From positions 17,787,590 through 17,851,589 of the forward strand of contig CM055109.1 of assembly GCA_029204225.1 (NCBI GenBank): a stretch of 64,000 nt of DNA, in the 5' to 3' direction. Numbering within the stretch: position 1 is the first letter of the stretch; each line of letters opens with the position of its first letter. The notes beneath the pieces are model-generated. The model was not told where the DNA came from. It ran no database searches and saw only the letters and a program-made list of their open reading frames with translations. Below, piece by piece: positions 23,905 through 38,700 of this stretch. Both the position numbers and the translations under genes were made by a program. Source of the stretch: Diphasiastrum complanatum. Lineage: Eukaryota; Streptophyta; Lycopodiopsida; Lycopodiales; Lycopodiaceae.

Positions 23905-23930
23905 GGGGGGGGGGGGGGGGGGGGGGGGGG
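23905..23930. repeat. 26-nt G homopolymer
   Basis: An uninterrupted run of 26 G follows AT-rich TTTATTACTAAATT and is followed by CGCTTCTGCTAGGGGGC. Such a run can form G-quadruplexes and is prone to length error in sequencing and assembly. Confidence 0.95.
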
Positions 23931-24091
23931 CGCTTCTGCTAGGGGGCAGTAGCATGAGGCAAAAAGCCCTTTTGAAAGCGAAAGGGCCAAGAAGGTGGAT
24001 CTTACGGAACATGAAGTCAATTATTTTTTAAACCTTTTTTTGCAGTAAAATTTCTAAAATTACTTGCTGGCACCTGTTACCTTTTTCAAAT

Positions 24092-24125
24092 GCACCTTCT
24101 GGAACCTAGAAGGTGCATGTAAAAA
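24092..24125. repeat. Perfect 10-bp inverted repeat
   Basis: TGCACCTTCT, a 7-nt loop GGAACCT, then AGAAGGTGCA. The right arm continues into ATGTAAAAAATAA. A similar palindromic motif (ACATGCAACTTTC ... GAAAGGTGCATGT) lies near 50050-50085, so it may be a foldback element core. Confidence 0.6.
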
Positions 24126-24945
24126 ATAACTACAAGGAAAATGAAAAAAACAAGTGGCGCATTCCACCCTAGGAAGTGGATGTGTTTTATTCATTAAAAA
24201 GTTAGAACCGATTTTAGAAGTGGAAGGTTGACCAAACTAAAAACTTTTTGTTAGCTCTTTGTAAGAGGCTGATAATTGATGCAAGTGGAAGGTTGAGAAA
24301 CTAAAACACCAACCAAACTAAATTAAAATATGAGAGTAAAACAATTCATTCTTTATAGAAAAAAGAGCCCAAGCATTGGTTCTTACAAAGATCTTAGAAT
24401 ATATATAATCTTGGACCCACTTGCCTCTTTTATAAGATCTTATGAGATATAAAATGCTGGACCCAATTGTCACCCCTTTTTGGAATATCACATTCAATAT
24501 TCACATCTTATTTGAAGATTCACATCATGATGATTCAAATAATTGAGGATTATAATGGTTTAGGTTATAAAATATGGAGGTTGATTTGCTTTTCTTTTGT
24601 ATTATAGAGTTTAGTAGCTATTAAATCTTGTATTCTACCCAAATAAAATTCACTTTGCACGAACTTATTATATGAGCCCATCTAACTTATAATGACATGG
24701 TGGGCCAAGATGGCTAATGTTTGTTGGAAGATTATATGTCAAACATGTCTATAGGATAGGCTAGCCTGTGGCTCTTTTTTTTTTCTTCAAAGGGATGGCA
24801 CACATTTTTTAGCAATTATAAAATTTTGGCCCCTTCCATTCCATTTGTGCAAAGTGTGGGCCATTCCATGGATGAAATGATATAGACTCTCTCAAATATT
24901 CACCCTTTACAATTTATTCACCATGTTCAAATACAAAAGATATGG

Positions 24946-25075
24946 CCCTCCCATTGAACTAAAATAGATCGACCTTCTACTTAATGATATTATTTTTGCT
25001 GACTCTTTTATTGATTGTTATTGGCAATGTCTTAGAGCTATCTCTCTCTCTGGAATGTCTGGTTAGATAGAAATT
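24946..25075 (+). pseudogene. LINE 3' end fragment (copy 3)
   Basis: The plus strand encodes IDLLLNDIIFADSFIDCYWQ, then CLRAIS, matching LLLNDIAFDDDKINSYWQC at the end of copy 1. Only this terminal segment is recognisable. Confidence 0.6.
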
Positions 25076-28720
<3,645 letters not shown>

Positions 28721-31595
28721 TTTTACACAGATCCAACTAGTTCACCATCAAGGGAAATTCAAAAGGGAGGTAGAAGGGTATCGTGGCCCTCTAGAAGGTG
28801 GGCAAAGAACACTTTGAGACAATAGAAATTTTTGATTAACAGATGGCGTCAGGATGCAAGAAATTTCATGAGGGCCTATTGTCTCAAATTTGCACCCAAA
28901 AAATATACAAGCTACATCAAAATCGTGAGCCCATGTGGACCAACTCTTAAGGCCTCTAGGAAAATCATTCCCTTATATAAAGGATGATAAATGTATCAAA
29001 ATATGGCTCCCGAGTCCTAGGTCAACTCTATTTTTTGCAATATCATCTCCACCCTTTCCCTCTTTGACTATCTCCCTGTGAAAATAAACCTCAAACTTTT
29101 TCTTATGATACCCAAGAAACATCACAACATCTTAATTATGAACAGTTCACCTATATTTCCATTTCCTAAGAGAGTCATCAGTCCACCATTTAGCATTGAA
29201 CCAATAGAAGGTGAAGTCTTTTTCCTTGAAAGCTAAGGCAACTTAAAAGTAAGAGATCTTACCAATCTTGTCACATGGTTTTAAAACCCAACTATAATTG
29301 TAGGCCAAACCCGGGTGATGGCATACAAAAGAAAATTGGATCCAAGAATGGAAAGACCAAATTCAAACTGAAATCAAGAGAGGTTGGAGTAGATAAAGTC
29401 TATGCTGTGAGCCCAAGTGAAAAGACCTATACGGAAAGGGTTGTGACAAATTCTTTTTTCAATGAGATTAAGAGGCTTAGAGATTGCAATGATTCTGGAA
29501 ACCCAATGGGCTCAAGAGGGGAGATGGAATTGCCTCCAGTCCACTTAGTGAGATCTCTAATGGATAAAAGGACAAGGTCAATGGCCTCAAAAAGAGGGGG
29601 GGAGTGTTTTAGATACATGACAAGTAGTGCATGTGAAATCAAGAAGAGAGAGGAGAATGAGATGAGCGCAAGGATGATAGTCCTCATGAGAACCCAAGAC
29701 TAGCGTGAGGTGAAATTGACGTGAATGTATCTAAAGACAAGAGTGATGGAGAAAAGGAAGGGATCAAGGAGTCCTAGCACTCCAAGATTGAGCTTATATC
29801 CCAATTGAAAAAGTTGGGATAATGGTTCCAAAGGGATTTTTGAAAGTATTGGCAATGATTGAGTATTATGCAAGGGAAAGCCACTAGAGGAAGAGAAATC
29901 GAGTAAGGTAAGAAGAAATAATACGTCCTAGGACAATAATGTTGGAAATTAAGCTGTGCATAAGTCTGAATGACTATTCGACATTGATTGTCGATTGTGA
30001 TAGTCAAAAGTAGCAGCAGTTAATGTAATAACAAAATCGATTCACTTAAATCACAAGTACAACTATATTATCATTTACAAGTGCGGAAAATGAATGATGA
30101 AAGGATCATTTGTCAATATTTAGAATCAGAGCTTAGATCATAATAAGCATGAATGACAAAAACAATAGAGTTGAAATGAAAGTCGATATGTTGGAAGTAG
30201 TATGTATTGCTAAATGTTGACTTACAACAACTAAATGCTTTCGTTGTCTACTCTAATTGCACTATAATAATAGCGCATCTTATTTTGCTATAAATTTCAC
30301 TGTCAATTTGGGCCAAGAACGACTAAAAAAGGTGCCCTCTACCTTAGTTAGGCCTTTGCCATAAATGAATTGTTTCTTCAAAACAACGTTTTTTAATGAA
30401 GAATAGTCCTTTCTGGACTTCGGGTTCCTTCACCCCATTTTCAAATGAAATTTTTAATGAAGATTCTTCAAAATGGCCCTTCATGGCCCGTTCAGCCCCT
30501 TCTCCCTTCATTCATCGGTCTACTGTGACCTTATGTTTCAAATTTGTCCAAATCTCCACTAGGCTATCTATCTCCCTCATAAACAGATAAATCAATACTA
30601 TTTGGTGAGTTGAATCTCTCTCCCTAGGACACTAGGCACTTTTGTGCAAAATGGCACCAACGCAGCTGGCTGCGCGCACTGGCTCGGCCTCGATGCTAAA
30701 AATACAATGCAGCTCCTCCTACAGCCCGAAGCCATCCATGGTCATTTGGCATCCACTTATTTGGACTAGGACGGCCTACTGTAAATCTTTACATTCATAA
30801 AAAATGTCCTCTACCTAGAAAGATCCATCTTTTCCATGTCAGAAACCCTAGTTCTTAAACAATTGTGCATCCATTTTTCCATGACTTCCCACGGCCATTT
30901 GGCAACTCATTGAAAATGCTAGGGCATCTTGCTTCATAGCTTTACAACTTGGTAATTTGCCTCCTACAGCTCAAGATCCAAGCTTTTCTCTATAGAAACT
31001 TGAATAGGCTTTTTCCTTCATAGCCTAAGAGAAAGGCAATTGCTCTTGACATACTTCATAACTGGCTCCACCCTCTTAGGATAAGCACCTTCTTGGGTAG
31101 CCATTTACAGTGCTCAATTTTATCAAGTGTAGACAAAGATCAATGACTTTAAGTTTTTAGCAAAAACTAGGCCACCATAGCTAGCTCCCTAGACTGCTCC
31201 TTTCTCATCCCACTGTGAATGGATTTCAAAATCCTCTCAACCCTGAGATGCCACTACCCTACTTCACCTTCCAATCAGCTCCTCATAGTAATTGATGAAT
31301 TATTGAGGAAATTCAGGTCAATTTTTTTTGTCTCAACCACTTTTTGAAGCAATTCTCCATTTTTGAGCAATTTTTCAGAATTCTTCCAAGAATTCTCTTA
31401 CTTCGACCATGTTGAATCCTCCCCAAAGATCAGAGCGAAGGAACTTTGCTGTTTCTTTCCATCTGGATTGCTAATATCCCGTATGGAGTCGTCTCTCTTG
31501 AGACGCTTCTCGTGCTAGCTTTCTTGGTAAAAGACGTTGATCGATAGCTCCACCGGACTGTACACACCTGCAATACCTTGAGGCTCTAATGCCAT
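28721..31595. other. Unassigned DNA, possibly decayed retroelement
   Basis: On the minus strand near 29020-29250 a frame with several stops shows KEKDFTFYWFNAKWWTDD and DVVMFLGYHKKKFEVYFHRE, which looks like former coding sequence but is unrecognised. A plus-strand frame at 29275-29703 (142 codons) and its minus counterpart at 29427-29687 are likewise unrecognised. Near 31585-31600 the minus strand reads ATGGCATTAGAGCC, weakly like a primer-binding site. Confidence 0.35.
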
Positions 31596-31899
31596 ATTAA
31601 CTTTCTAAAAGGGATCTATTGCAATATGTAGATCACATCAAACATTCACCATAGCTACACCTTTCAAGCTCTCAAATATGGCAAAACAAAAATTAATAGT
31701 ATTACAAAAAAAACTGTACATATAGTAAACTCACAAACTGCATGAAGAAGCAAGTGTCCTAGAATTGGCATACCACCTGCCAGGCCGAATATGGCCAAAT
31801 TTGACCGACAAACTCGAGACATGCCCCCAAGTATAGCAAGTATTGTAAATAACATTGTACATCTTATTTTCTATCTTTGTATGGCTGCTCGGCTAATCC

Positions 31900-32366
31900 A
31901 AGTAGCTGGCTATGGGACAAGTGACAAACTGATATGTCGATAGTGGATCACATACCGATCTTTAGAAAATAAACCGTTGTCCTCCTCAAATAATCATTGA
32001 TGAAGATCATAAAGTATCTTGCTCCCCCTATAAGAGAGTTTGCATGGGTCATATGTCACCGTGCACAATATCTAACACACCTTTGGATGTGTGCTGTAAA
32101 TCAGACTTGAAAGGAGTTCTAGCATGCTTGGGTAGAATTTAGCTTTGACAAACTGTACGGTCTAAAATACTGTCATAGTTGAGATCTGGAACAATCCTTT
32201 TATTAGTAGACATATGTCTTAGACAAGTAAAATTGACATGGCCCATTTTCTTATGCCATAGTAAATCTCTATCTCCCAAAGTGGAAGTATATAGAGCTTG
32301 AATAGTCAAAGCATTGCAATGACTAAGCTTGTAAAGATTGCCTTGCCTCTTTTCGGGTACTATCAA
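31900..32366 (-). pseudogene. Ty1/copia GAG-pre-integrase and integrase start
   Basis: Minus-strand frame 32366-32139 reads KRQGNLYKLSHC, ALYTSTLGDRDLLWHKKMGH and NFTCLRHMSTNKRIVPDL, a GAG-pre-integrase. In another frame KHARTPFKSDLQHTSKGVLD, IVHGDI (first integrase aspartate) and FMIFINDYLRRTTVYFLK-like sequence follow. Frames are broken and the homology ends near 31900. It is a different copy from the plus-strand one at 26.4 kb. Confidence 0.78.
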
Positions 32367-32397
32367 ACAAGTATTAGAATCAAATTTGACTTTATGG

Positions 32398-32750
32398 CGG
32401 AGGCCTCACCCAATCACAAGCACGCCAAACAGGCCATCAAGCCATATATTGACCTCACCAACGATCTGCACTGAACCGATGATGGCTACCTTCTGGAAGC
32501 CATCATTGAGCCTTCAATCCATGCTGCTTCCCAACTACTAAACAACTTCCTGATGGTTGGCAACCTCAAGAAAGACCGCATCACATTACAGATCCTCCAT
32601 AGGATAGTGGACTCCCAGACCAAGTTGGCCAAAGCCCCTCTTGAACCATATAATTGGCTCATGACTGTTTCTAGTGAGCCAAACGAGCTATTAAGGCCAA
32701 TACTAAGCAGCAGTTCGCTGCCGGCTCTTTACTGTCCCTTTTAGCCGCTT
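32398..32750 (+). pseudogene. Unrecognised retroelement ORF fragment (segment A, copy 1)
   Basis: In one plus frame, with one internal stop, the sequence encodes ASPNHKHAKQAI, PYIDLTNDLH, DDGYLLEAIIEPSIHAASQL, LNNFLMVGNLKKDRITLQIL and HRIVDSQTKLAKAPLEPYNW. The first 165 bases recur at 33684-33849. In that second place the segment directly follows segment B, so A and B belong to one former ORF at the 5' side of a gypsy-like element. I do not recognise the family; gag or an accessory ORF is an inference from position. Confidence 0.6.
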
Positions 32751-32999
32751 CTCACTTAGAAAACAGAATCCATGGTTCCATGTGGATTTTGTGCTTTCGG
32801 TCTATGAAGAAGCACCGACCGAGTCATCTCACCAGGCCTCAAGTTCTCATAGCCATCATCGTCCATGCAGCGAGATCGTTATTCCTGACTCGCCTTCTAC
32901 GTCACGACGTCACACAAGGCATACCTCATCAGCTGTGCTTCCACCCCCTACTATTGTTGGAAGATTTTTTTGTTATACACAAATGTTAAAATTAGGTTG

Positions 33000-33380
33000 T
33001 CCATAGGTTCAGAATGTGAAAAAATACATTTATGATAGTACGTAGGCGAAGGACCCTCTTGGACGAAGGTTCATCCTTCGCCAGATCTGAAAAACATTCG
33101 CCTGATAGGTTCAGATCTCCAGAAACCTTCACCGAGATTTTTATAGCCTATTTATATAGTATTGTACACGCCTGCAAATTTTTGTTCAGAACTGATCAGC
33201 CAAACTAGTATTCAGTGTAATGGACCCACCAAATTTACCTATAAGTTGGCTGAATTCGATTCATTTCTCACTTGTGCTAGCAAAGCTCTTGCAAATTTTT
33301 CTTGCGACCAAAGCCTTCCAAAATTCTTGCACTGCTTTCTGAGACACTTTTACGTGTTTTATATTTCCTTTCTGATCATC
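33000..33380 (+). repeat. Gypsy-like LTR or leader
   Basis: AT-rich block homologous to 19515-19945, containing paired words GCGAAGGA, ACGAAGGTT and CCTTCGCC and ending just before an ATG that opens segment B. It probably carried the promoter of the element; exact LTR ends could not be fixed. Confidence 0.55.
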
Positions 33381-33668
33381 ATGTCTTCTACCGATACTTC
33401 CCAATCTTCGCGCTATACTATCCATCATGATGTCCCATCTGCAACGGACATCATGATCCTTTTTAGCACAAGCATGGTCACTCAGTGGATGACCCTTGCG
33501 GTGCCTCTGCTCACTACAATGGGTATTCATGAGAGAGCCTTTTCTGGTCGCATCAATATGGAATTCATCACTCTTGCCTTCAGTATGTGGAAGGAAAAGA
33601 AATCCAAATTTTATATCACTTTCCAAGGAGCCACACATAAGGTGCACGTCACGCCCTTGCAGCTATAG
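33381..33668 (+). pseudogene. 95-codon retroelement ORF (segment B, copy 1)
   Basis: An open frame starts ATGTCTTCTACCGATACT and encodes MSSTDTSQSSRYTIHHDVPS, then INMEFITLAFSMWKEKKSKF, ending HVTPLQL-stop. It is duplicated at 34267-34554 with a handful of substitutions. After the stop the next frame continues AAIGIASDTQASPNHKHAKQ, so a one-base frame change separates B from A. Unrecognised family; probably the N-terminal part of a gag-like ORF. Confidence 0.6.
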
Positions 33669-33683
33669 GTATAGCATCCGACA

Positions 33684-33849
33684 CGCAGGCCTCACCCAAT
33701 CACAAGCACGCCAAATAGGCCATCAGGCCATATATTGACCTCACCAACAATCTGCACTGGACCAATGATGGCTACCTTCTGGAAGCCATCATTGAGCCTT
33801 CAATCCACGCTGCTGCCCAGCTACTGAACAACTTCCTGATGGTTGGAAA
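33684..33849 (+). repeat. Segment A, copy 2
   Basis: About 92 % identical by eye to 32398-32561. It ends at GATGGTTGGAAACCTATG, where the sequence switches to gypsy integrase. The abrupt switch indicates a recombination joint. Confidence 0.8.
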
Positions 33850-34240
33850 CCTATGAACCCTTGCATCCGATTTTATCGCAAGCACCGTTTGAAAAATGGG
33901 GATTGGATTATGTTGGACCTATTCACCCTGCCGCACAAGGATCTCAGGCCCAATACATTATCATCGCAACTGATTATATGACCAATTGGGTCGAAGCTAA
34001 AGCTGTCAAAGTTGCTGATGCGAAATCTACGGCCAACTTTCTATATGAAAATATTATAAGAAGATTTGGATGTCCGATCGAGATTGTCAATGACTGGGGT
34101 ACACACTTTGTTAATCAAACAATAAAGTGTTTACCGGAAGATTTTTTCATTATACACAGATTTAGTATTCCCTACTATCCCAGAGGGAATGGCCAAGCTG
34201 AATCTTCCAATAAGATTCTCTGCACCATTATGACAAAGCG
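33850..34240 (+). pseudogene. Ty3/gypsy integrase catalytic core
   Basis: The plus frame reads EPLHPILSQAPFEKWGLDYV with the first catalytic aspartate, IIIATDYMTNWVEAKAV, IRRFGCPIEIVNDWGTHFVN with the second aspartate, and YYPRGNGQAESSNKIL with the glutamate. That is an intact D,D,E set, but the domain is cut at about 34238 by segment B copy 2 and starts abruptly at 33850. Integrase would insert the element cDNA; this fragment has no N-terminal zinc domain or C-terminal domain. Confidence 0.88.
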
Positions 34241-34573
34241 CGTTTTATATTTCCTTTCTAATTATCATGTCTTCTACCGATACTTCCCAATCTCCGCGCT
34301 ATACTATCCATCGGGATGTCCCATCTGCAACAGCCATCATGATCCTTCCTAGCACAAGCATGGTCACTCAGTGGATGACCCTTGCGGAGCCGCTGCTCAC
34401 TGCAATGGGTATTCATGAGAGAGTTTTTTCTAGTCGCATCAATATGGAGTTCATCACTCTTGCCTTCAGTATGTGGAAGGAAGAGAAATCCAAATTTTAT
34501 ATCACTGTCCAGGGAGCCACACATAAGGTGCACGTCACGCCCTTGCAGCTATAGGTATAGCATCCGGCACGCA
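34241..34573 (+). repeat. Segment B, copy 2 (with 95-codon frame 34267-34554)
   Basis: Direct duplicate of 33355-33684: it encodes MSSTDTSQSPRYTIHRDVPS and ends in the same HVTPLQL-stop. Both copies share the same stop and frame change. Its left edge interrupts gypsy integrase on the plus strand and its right edge abuts a gypsy integrase fragment on the minus strand. Confidence 0.85.
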
Positions 34574-34901
34574 CCCCCCACTTTTCGGATGGTGCTTGGA
34601 CTAAGATCGGATGTAGTAAGTCATAATTCAATCTCGTTGGTCTCCTTGCCCTTTGGCTCACATCGCACTTTTTCAAGTATTCCTTCGTATCCTTATGAAT
34701 CGTTGACCACCAACATCCCGATTGTAGAATCTTGCGAACTGTAATGTCAGATGCAAAATGACCCCCACCCATGCCTTCATGTGAAAGCGAAATGATCTGG
34801 GTGGTCTCATGAGGAAGAATACATCGCCGAAGAATTCCATCTGGACCTCTTCGATACAACTGGCCAGCAATCAGCTGATAAGGTCTAGCCTTTAAGATCA
34901 A
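34574..34901 (-). pseudogene. Gypsy integrase zinc-binding domain
   Basis: Minus frame: RPYQLIAGQLYRRGPDGILR, then SHEGMGGGHFASDITVRKIL and KEYLKKCDVSQRAR. This is the HHCC integrase N-terminus, but the final cysteine of the usual CxxC is serine. It stops at LHPILVQAPSEKWG, the same point at which the plus-strand integrase fragment at 33850 begins. Confidence 0.85.
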
Positions 34902-34907
34902 TTTCCG

Positions 34908-35570
34908 CTATTTCGCCTTTGGTAAAGATTTGTCTGGTTGGCCCCGCATTAGATATTCAACAATGTCGGCAGCCCATTCTGAAACTGTGTCCACGTAAAA
35001 TAAGGCAGCATCTGCCAGCTCATCGTTGGGTTGGGTTGCAATCTCCTTCTCTTTGATTCGTGACACGTGATCTGCCATGTAATGTTGTTTTCTCTTGCGA
35101 ACTACTATCCGAAAATCAAACTCCAACAACAGAAGTAGCCATCTGGTGATTCTTCCGGTGTTGCAAGTTTTATTAACGAGATAGGGCAAGGGTTGATGGT
35201 CTGTATTGTGGTTGAATAAGTCATTTCGGTACCACTGAGCTGTCAACTTGCAAATTGGATTGGAAAGTCCTTTTTGTGCTCACCTGCTGGGTTAAGACTG
35301 CTCCAACTGCATACTTCGATGCATCCATATGCACATGGAACTCAATGGACCAATTGGGTGGGCGTAAGATTGGTGCTAAAACCAATGCATCCTTAAGCTT
35401 CTAAAAAGCCTTTAGGGCTTCTCGTTCCAATGTGGATCCGTTGTGAGTTTGTAAATTGGTCGGGCTAACTCCGCAAAATCAAGAATGAAGATCCTATAAT
35501 AGTTAGCATGACCCATGAAAATGTAGACCTCGCGGATCATCCCCGGTGGTGGTAGATCAACAATGATCCT
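34908..35570 (-). pseudogene. Gypsy RNase H region
   Basis: Minus frames contain GHANYYRIFILDFAELARPI, TTDPHWNE, FHVHMDASKYAVGAVLTQ-like sequence near 35290-35345, NHNTDHQPLPYLVNK, TGRITRWLLLLLEFDFRIVV and HYMADHVSRI. These are the reverse transcriptase connection and RNase H blocks of Ty3/gypsy. At least two frame changes break the sequence. Confidence 0.83.
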
Positions 35571-36410
35571 GAACTTAGATAGATCTATGGCGATGCCATG
35601 TCTTGACACTATATGACCGAGAATCAAGCCATGTGTCACCCAGAATTGACATTTTTTTTGGATTCAGGGAGATCTGGTATTCACGGCATTTTTGTAACAA
35701 CTTCTCCAAGTTGGATAAGTGTTCTGAGTCTAGTCCATGCTCGCAAAGATCGTCCAAGAAAATTTCTAAATTTTTTTGCAAATAATCTTTGAATGCCGCC
35801 TGCATGACTCGCTAAAAAGTGGTTGGGGCATTGGAAAGTCCGAATGGCATCACGTTATAGGCATAGGTTCCCCATTTTGTGGCGAATGTTGTTTTGTGTT
35901 GGTCATGGGGGGCTATCTTCACTTGATTGTAGCCGCTGAAGTCGTCCAAAAACTGTAGGCTTCGGCGCCAGCTACCCTGTCGAGGACACTTCCATAAATG
36001 GTAAAAGAAAATGGTCCTTTTTGGTGACTGCATTTAGCGCCTTCAGATTCACACAAATCTGCATTTTGTCGTCCTTCTTGGGTACTATAAATATCGGTGA
36101 TACCCATTCTGTGTGCTCGATTTCATAGATGAAATTTGCATCCATCACTTTCTGCAACTCCCGCTAGATCTGTTCTGTATAATTTGGGTTGCAGCGGTAG
36201 TAACGGCTTACCTTGGGGACTGCTTCATCCACCAAGGGTATGGTGTGTTGGACTACTATTGGTGGAATGCCCTTAAGATCATTGTAACTCCAGGCAAAAC
36301 AGTCTTTATACTCCACCAACAATGATCGTAGTCTCTTGAATTGTGTGGGTGTTAACTGCTCTCCCACATGCACTATCTTTTCTTCTTCACCTGGCTCGGC
36401 AAGGTTCATC
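35571..36410 (-). pseudogene. Gypsy reverse transcriptase
   Basis: Minus frames in order: LRSLLVEYKDCFAWSYNDLK, PKVSRYYRCNPNYTEQI-stop, [77 protein letters not shown]-stop and NLEIFLDDLCEHG. The catalytic box is FLDD rather than the usual Y-x-DD, with both aspartates kept. Stops and a frameshift near 36000 inactivate it. RT would copy element RNA into DNA. Confidence 0.87.
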
Positions 36411-36584
36411 GGCTGTGTTCGCGCAGGTCACTCGAAGACTTGTTCCGCTGGTGCCTGACTTTGATCAGGTTCTCTCTGGGCTTGCGGCATCATGATTACC
36501 ACGTCGTCCAAGGTATAGTTCTTGAAAGTCTCAAGCATCTCGTGAATTGGCACTCATCGAGATTCCTCTTTCAGCATATTGATC

Positions 36585-38077
36585 TTAGCTCGACTGGTCA
36601 TTTTTTTTATTTTCTATCACATGTGTAGAAGATGACGTTGTATTTGAGTCCAACTTTATTGACTTCAAGGATTCCAATACTTTCTTTTTGCTCTTTTTCA
36701 TCATCTTGGTGGATTCGTCCTTGTTGTCCTTCATCGGGACCGCCATGACATTTGCCTCATGGTTGCGAATATCCACATCCGCTGTAGCTATCGCCTCATT
36801 GGGTAGATCACTCCAACGGATCACCTGGTTGTAGCGCTGCTTCAACTAATTCTTCTTATTCGCAGGTGCCTTGGGTGGATCGATCCTTGAGACCTTTGCC
36901 ATAGCAGACTTTTGCGGTGGTTGAGCCGGTACTTTCCTGATTCCGTAACGATCTGGGTCCATGTGGTGTAGGACCTGTTCATCAGTCAACTCAATCTCTT
37001 TATTATAAGTTAGAGCATGTTGCCAAGGGACCAAATCATTGTCCACTGGGTTCTCAATAGGTTCCGCTGACAGCCATGCTATGTTTATCATATTCACCCA
37101 AAATGTGATGGGTGTGTCCATAGTGTAACACTTGGGTGAAGATGTACTAGGTTCTGGATCTAATTCATATTGACATGCCTGGCAGTCAATAGTTGCTAAT
37201 GCATCCGTCCATATCATGACATCCGTCTCTGAATGATAGTGACCCCCCTTGGCTGGTATGCAGATGGAGATTCAAGTATATCCATGACTACAAAAGTAAT
37301 CACAAATTGCATGCCCGCTATCTTTATAGGGATATCGGCAACTACACCTTTTGGTTTCACACAAGATTGATCTGCTAGCTTGATGGCGAATCTTGCTGGC
37401 TTCAATCCTTGTAAACCTCATTTTTCGTACAAAATAGTGGAGATCAAATTGACAGCCGATCCTCCATCTACCACTGCCGCCTCGTCCTCGTATCTCTTGT
37501 GTTTGATTGAAAAAGTGATGTTGTGTTCTTCACTTTCCCATGCTACTCTGATGTGGAGGACGTTACTTGTTTCTTCATAGCCCGTACAATATATGGACTC
37601 AGGCACTACTGGATCCTCATCCGCTTTGGCCCATTCAGCTAGAAGGCTTTTTGCTTGTGGTGCAATCCGTAGTAGTTCTCTGAGTGGTAAACTAACACGG
37701 CTTGACAGTAAAAGTGCGAGCCTTTCAGTGCGTGGTTCCTCGGGCTCCACCATGTGAAAAGGTGGTTCATGTTCGTGCAACCGATCATTCTGATCAGTGC
37801 GCAGTGGTGAGCCCGTTTGCGGTTCCCATTTGACGCCAACTGGAGGTTCCGCAGGATTATCTCTTTCTTGCTCTTTTTCCTCCGCTTGTGTCTTCTGTAC
37901 CCAGTGTCTTATTTTCTGGTATTGTTTTCTTTCTTCCCTCACATTCGGAGATGGCACTGAAGTTGAGGGTTGGTCGTCAGTGATCGATGGTGGTGGTGAG
38001 GGAGCCACTTCCTTCCTCTTCTGTGCTCGCATAGCAGCTAACACAACAGCATGGAATTGTCGTCCTTTCGATGGCAT
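36585..38077 (-). pseudogene. Gypsy protease and linker
   Basis: The 219-codon frame 38077-37418 starts within a basic region (MPSKGRQFHAVVLAAMRAQK), passes an acidic, Glu/Lys-rich linker and ends with KRYEDEAAVVDGGSAVNLIS, where DGGS stands in place of the D-S/T-G protease active site. Following frames (37405-37214, 37217-36846, 36845-36585) encode KGVVADIPIKIAGMQFVITF, the beta-strand of retroviral-type proteases, then a charged linker toward RT. Four frames over 1.5 kb show heavy decay. Confidence 0.78.
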
Positions 38078-38089
38078 CCCTGTTGGAAA

Positions 38090-38700
38090 TGCTGGTTCTT
38101 GTATGGCAATGAAGTTAAGAGGTCCACTGGTTCCAAGTTTAAATGGACAATTCTTGTAACGGTGTCCATAACCGCATTCTCGGCAGAAGGATGTATATTG
38201 TCCCTTGTAGGGACATTCTGCAATTCTGTGTCCTTTGTCGCATCCGTAGTAGTCATAGTTTCTTCTGCCTTGTCGCCGAGTTCAAGCTGCATAGGCCGCA
38301 ACATATTCATTTATGGCAGGATCCATAAATGGTTCATCTGGTCCGTACCATTGCTGCTGCTCAGGTTGAGGTGGCATTTGCATCTCTGGTTCTGCTGTTG
38401 TCAGATTTACATGGGCCATTTGTTGATTGGTTGGCGTTGGTGGAGCAGGTAAGGCCATACGCTGTGGTTGACTTGGTGCGCTGTAGCTTGGTGCCGCGTT
38501 GGGTGCCCCTTGATGGTAAGGATAGGAAGTCTGATAAGGACTTCTCTTCTGTTGAACAATCTGGGGGTTAAGCGGACAAAATACTGTATCGTACGATGTT
38601 GCATTGCATAGATGGCAGAATCTATGTGTCAGTCTCAGATTTTGCTTTAGGATTGGACACTCATTCGTTGTATGGTTTTGCGTGCACATTGAACATCATA
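38090..38700 (-). pseudogene. Gypsy gag C-terminus with paired zinc knuckles
   Basis: Minus frames encode CTQNHTTNECPILKQNLRL and FCHLCNATSYDTVFCPLNP, a proline/glutamine-rich spacer (PYHQGAPNAAPSYSAPSQPQ), then in another frame YDYYGCDKGHRIAECPYKGQ and CRECGYGHRYKNCP. These are CCHC-like nucleic-acid-binding knuckles. The helical capsid part of gag that should precede them is missing: only MTKLHKQQMEQLTA and FDQKLKALQGAV remain before the leader. Confidence 0.75.

Noticed and set aside
36113-36325. Plus-strand frames across the gypsy region
   Set aside because: They are antisense shadows of the minus-strand reverse transcriptase.
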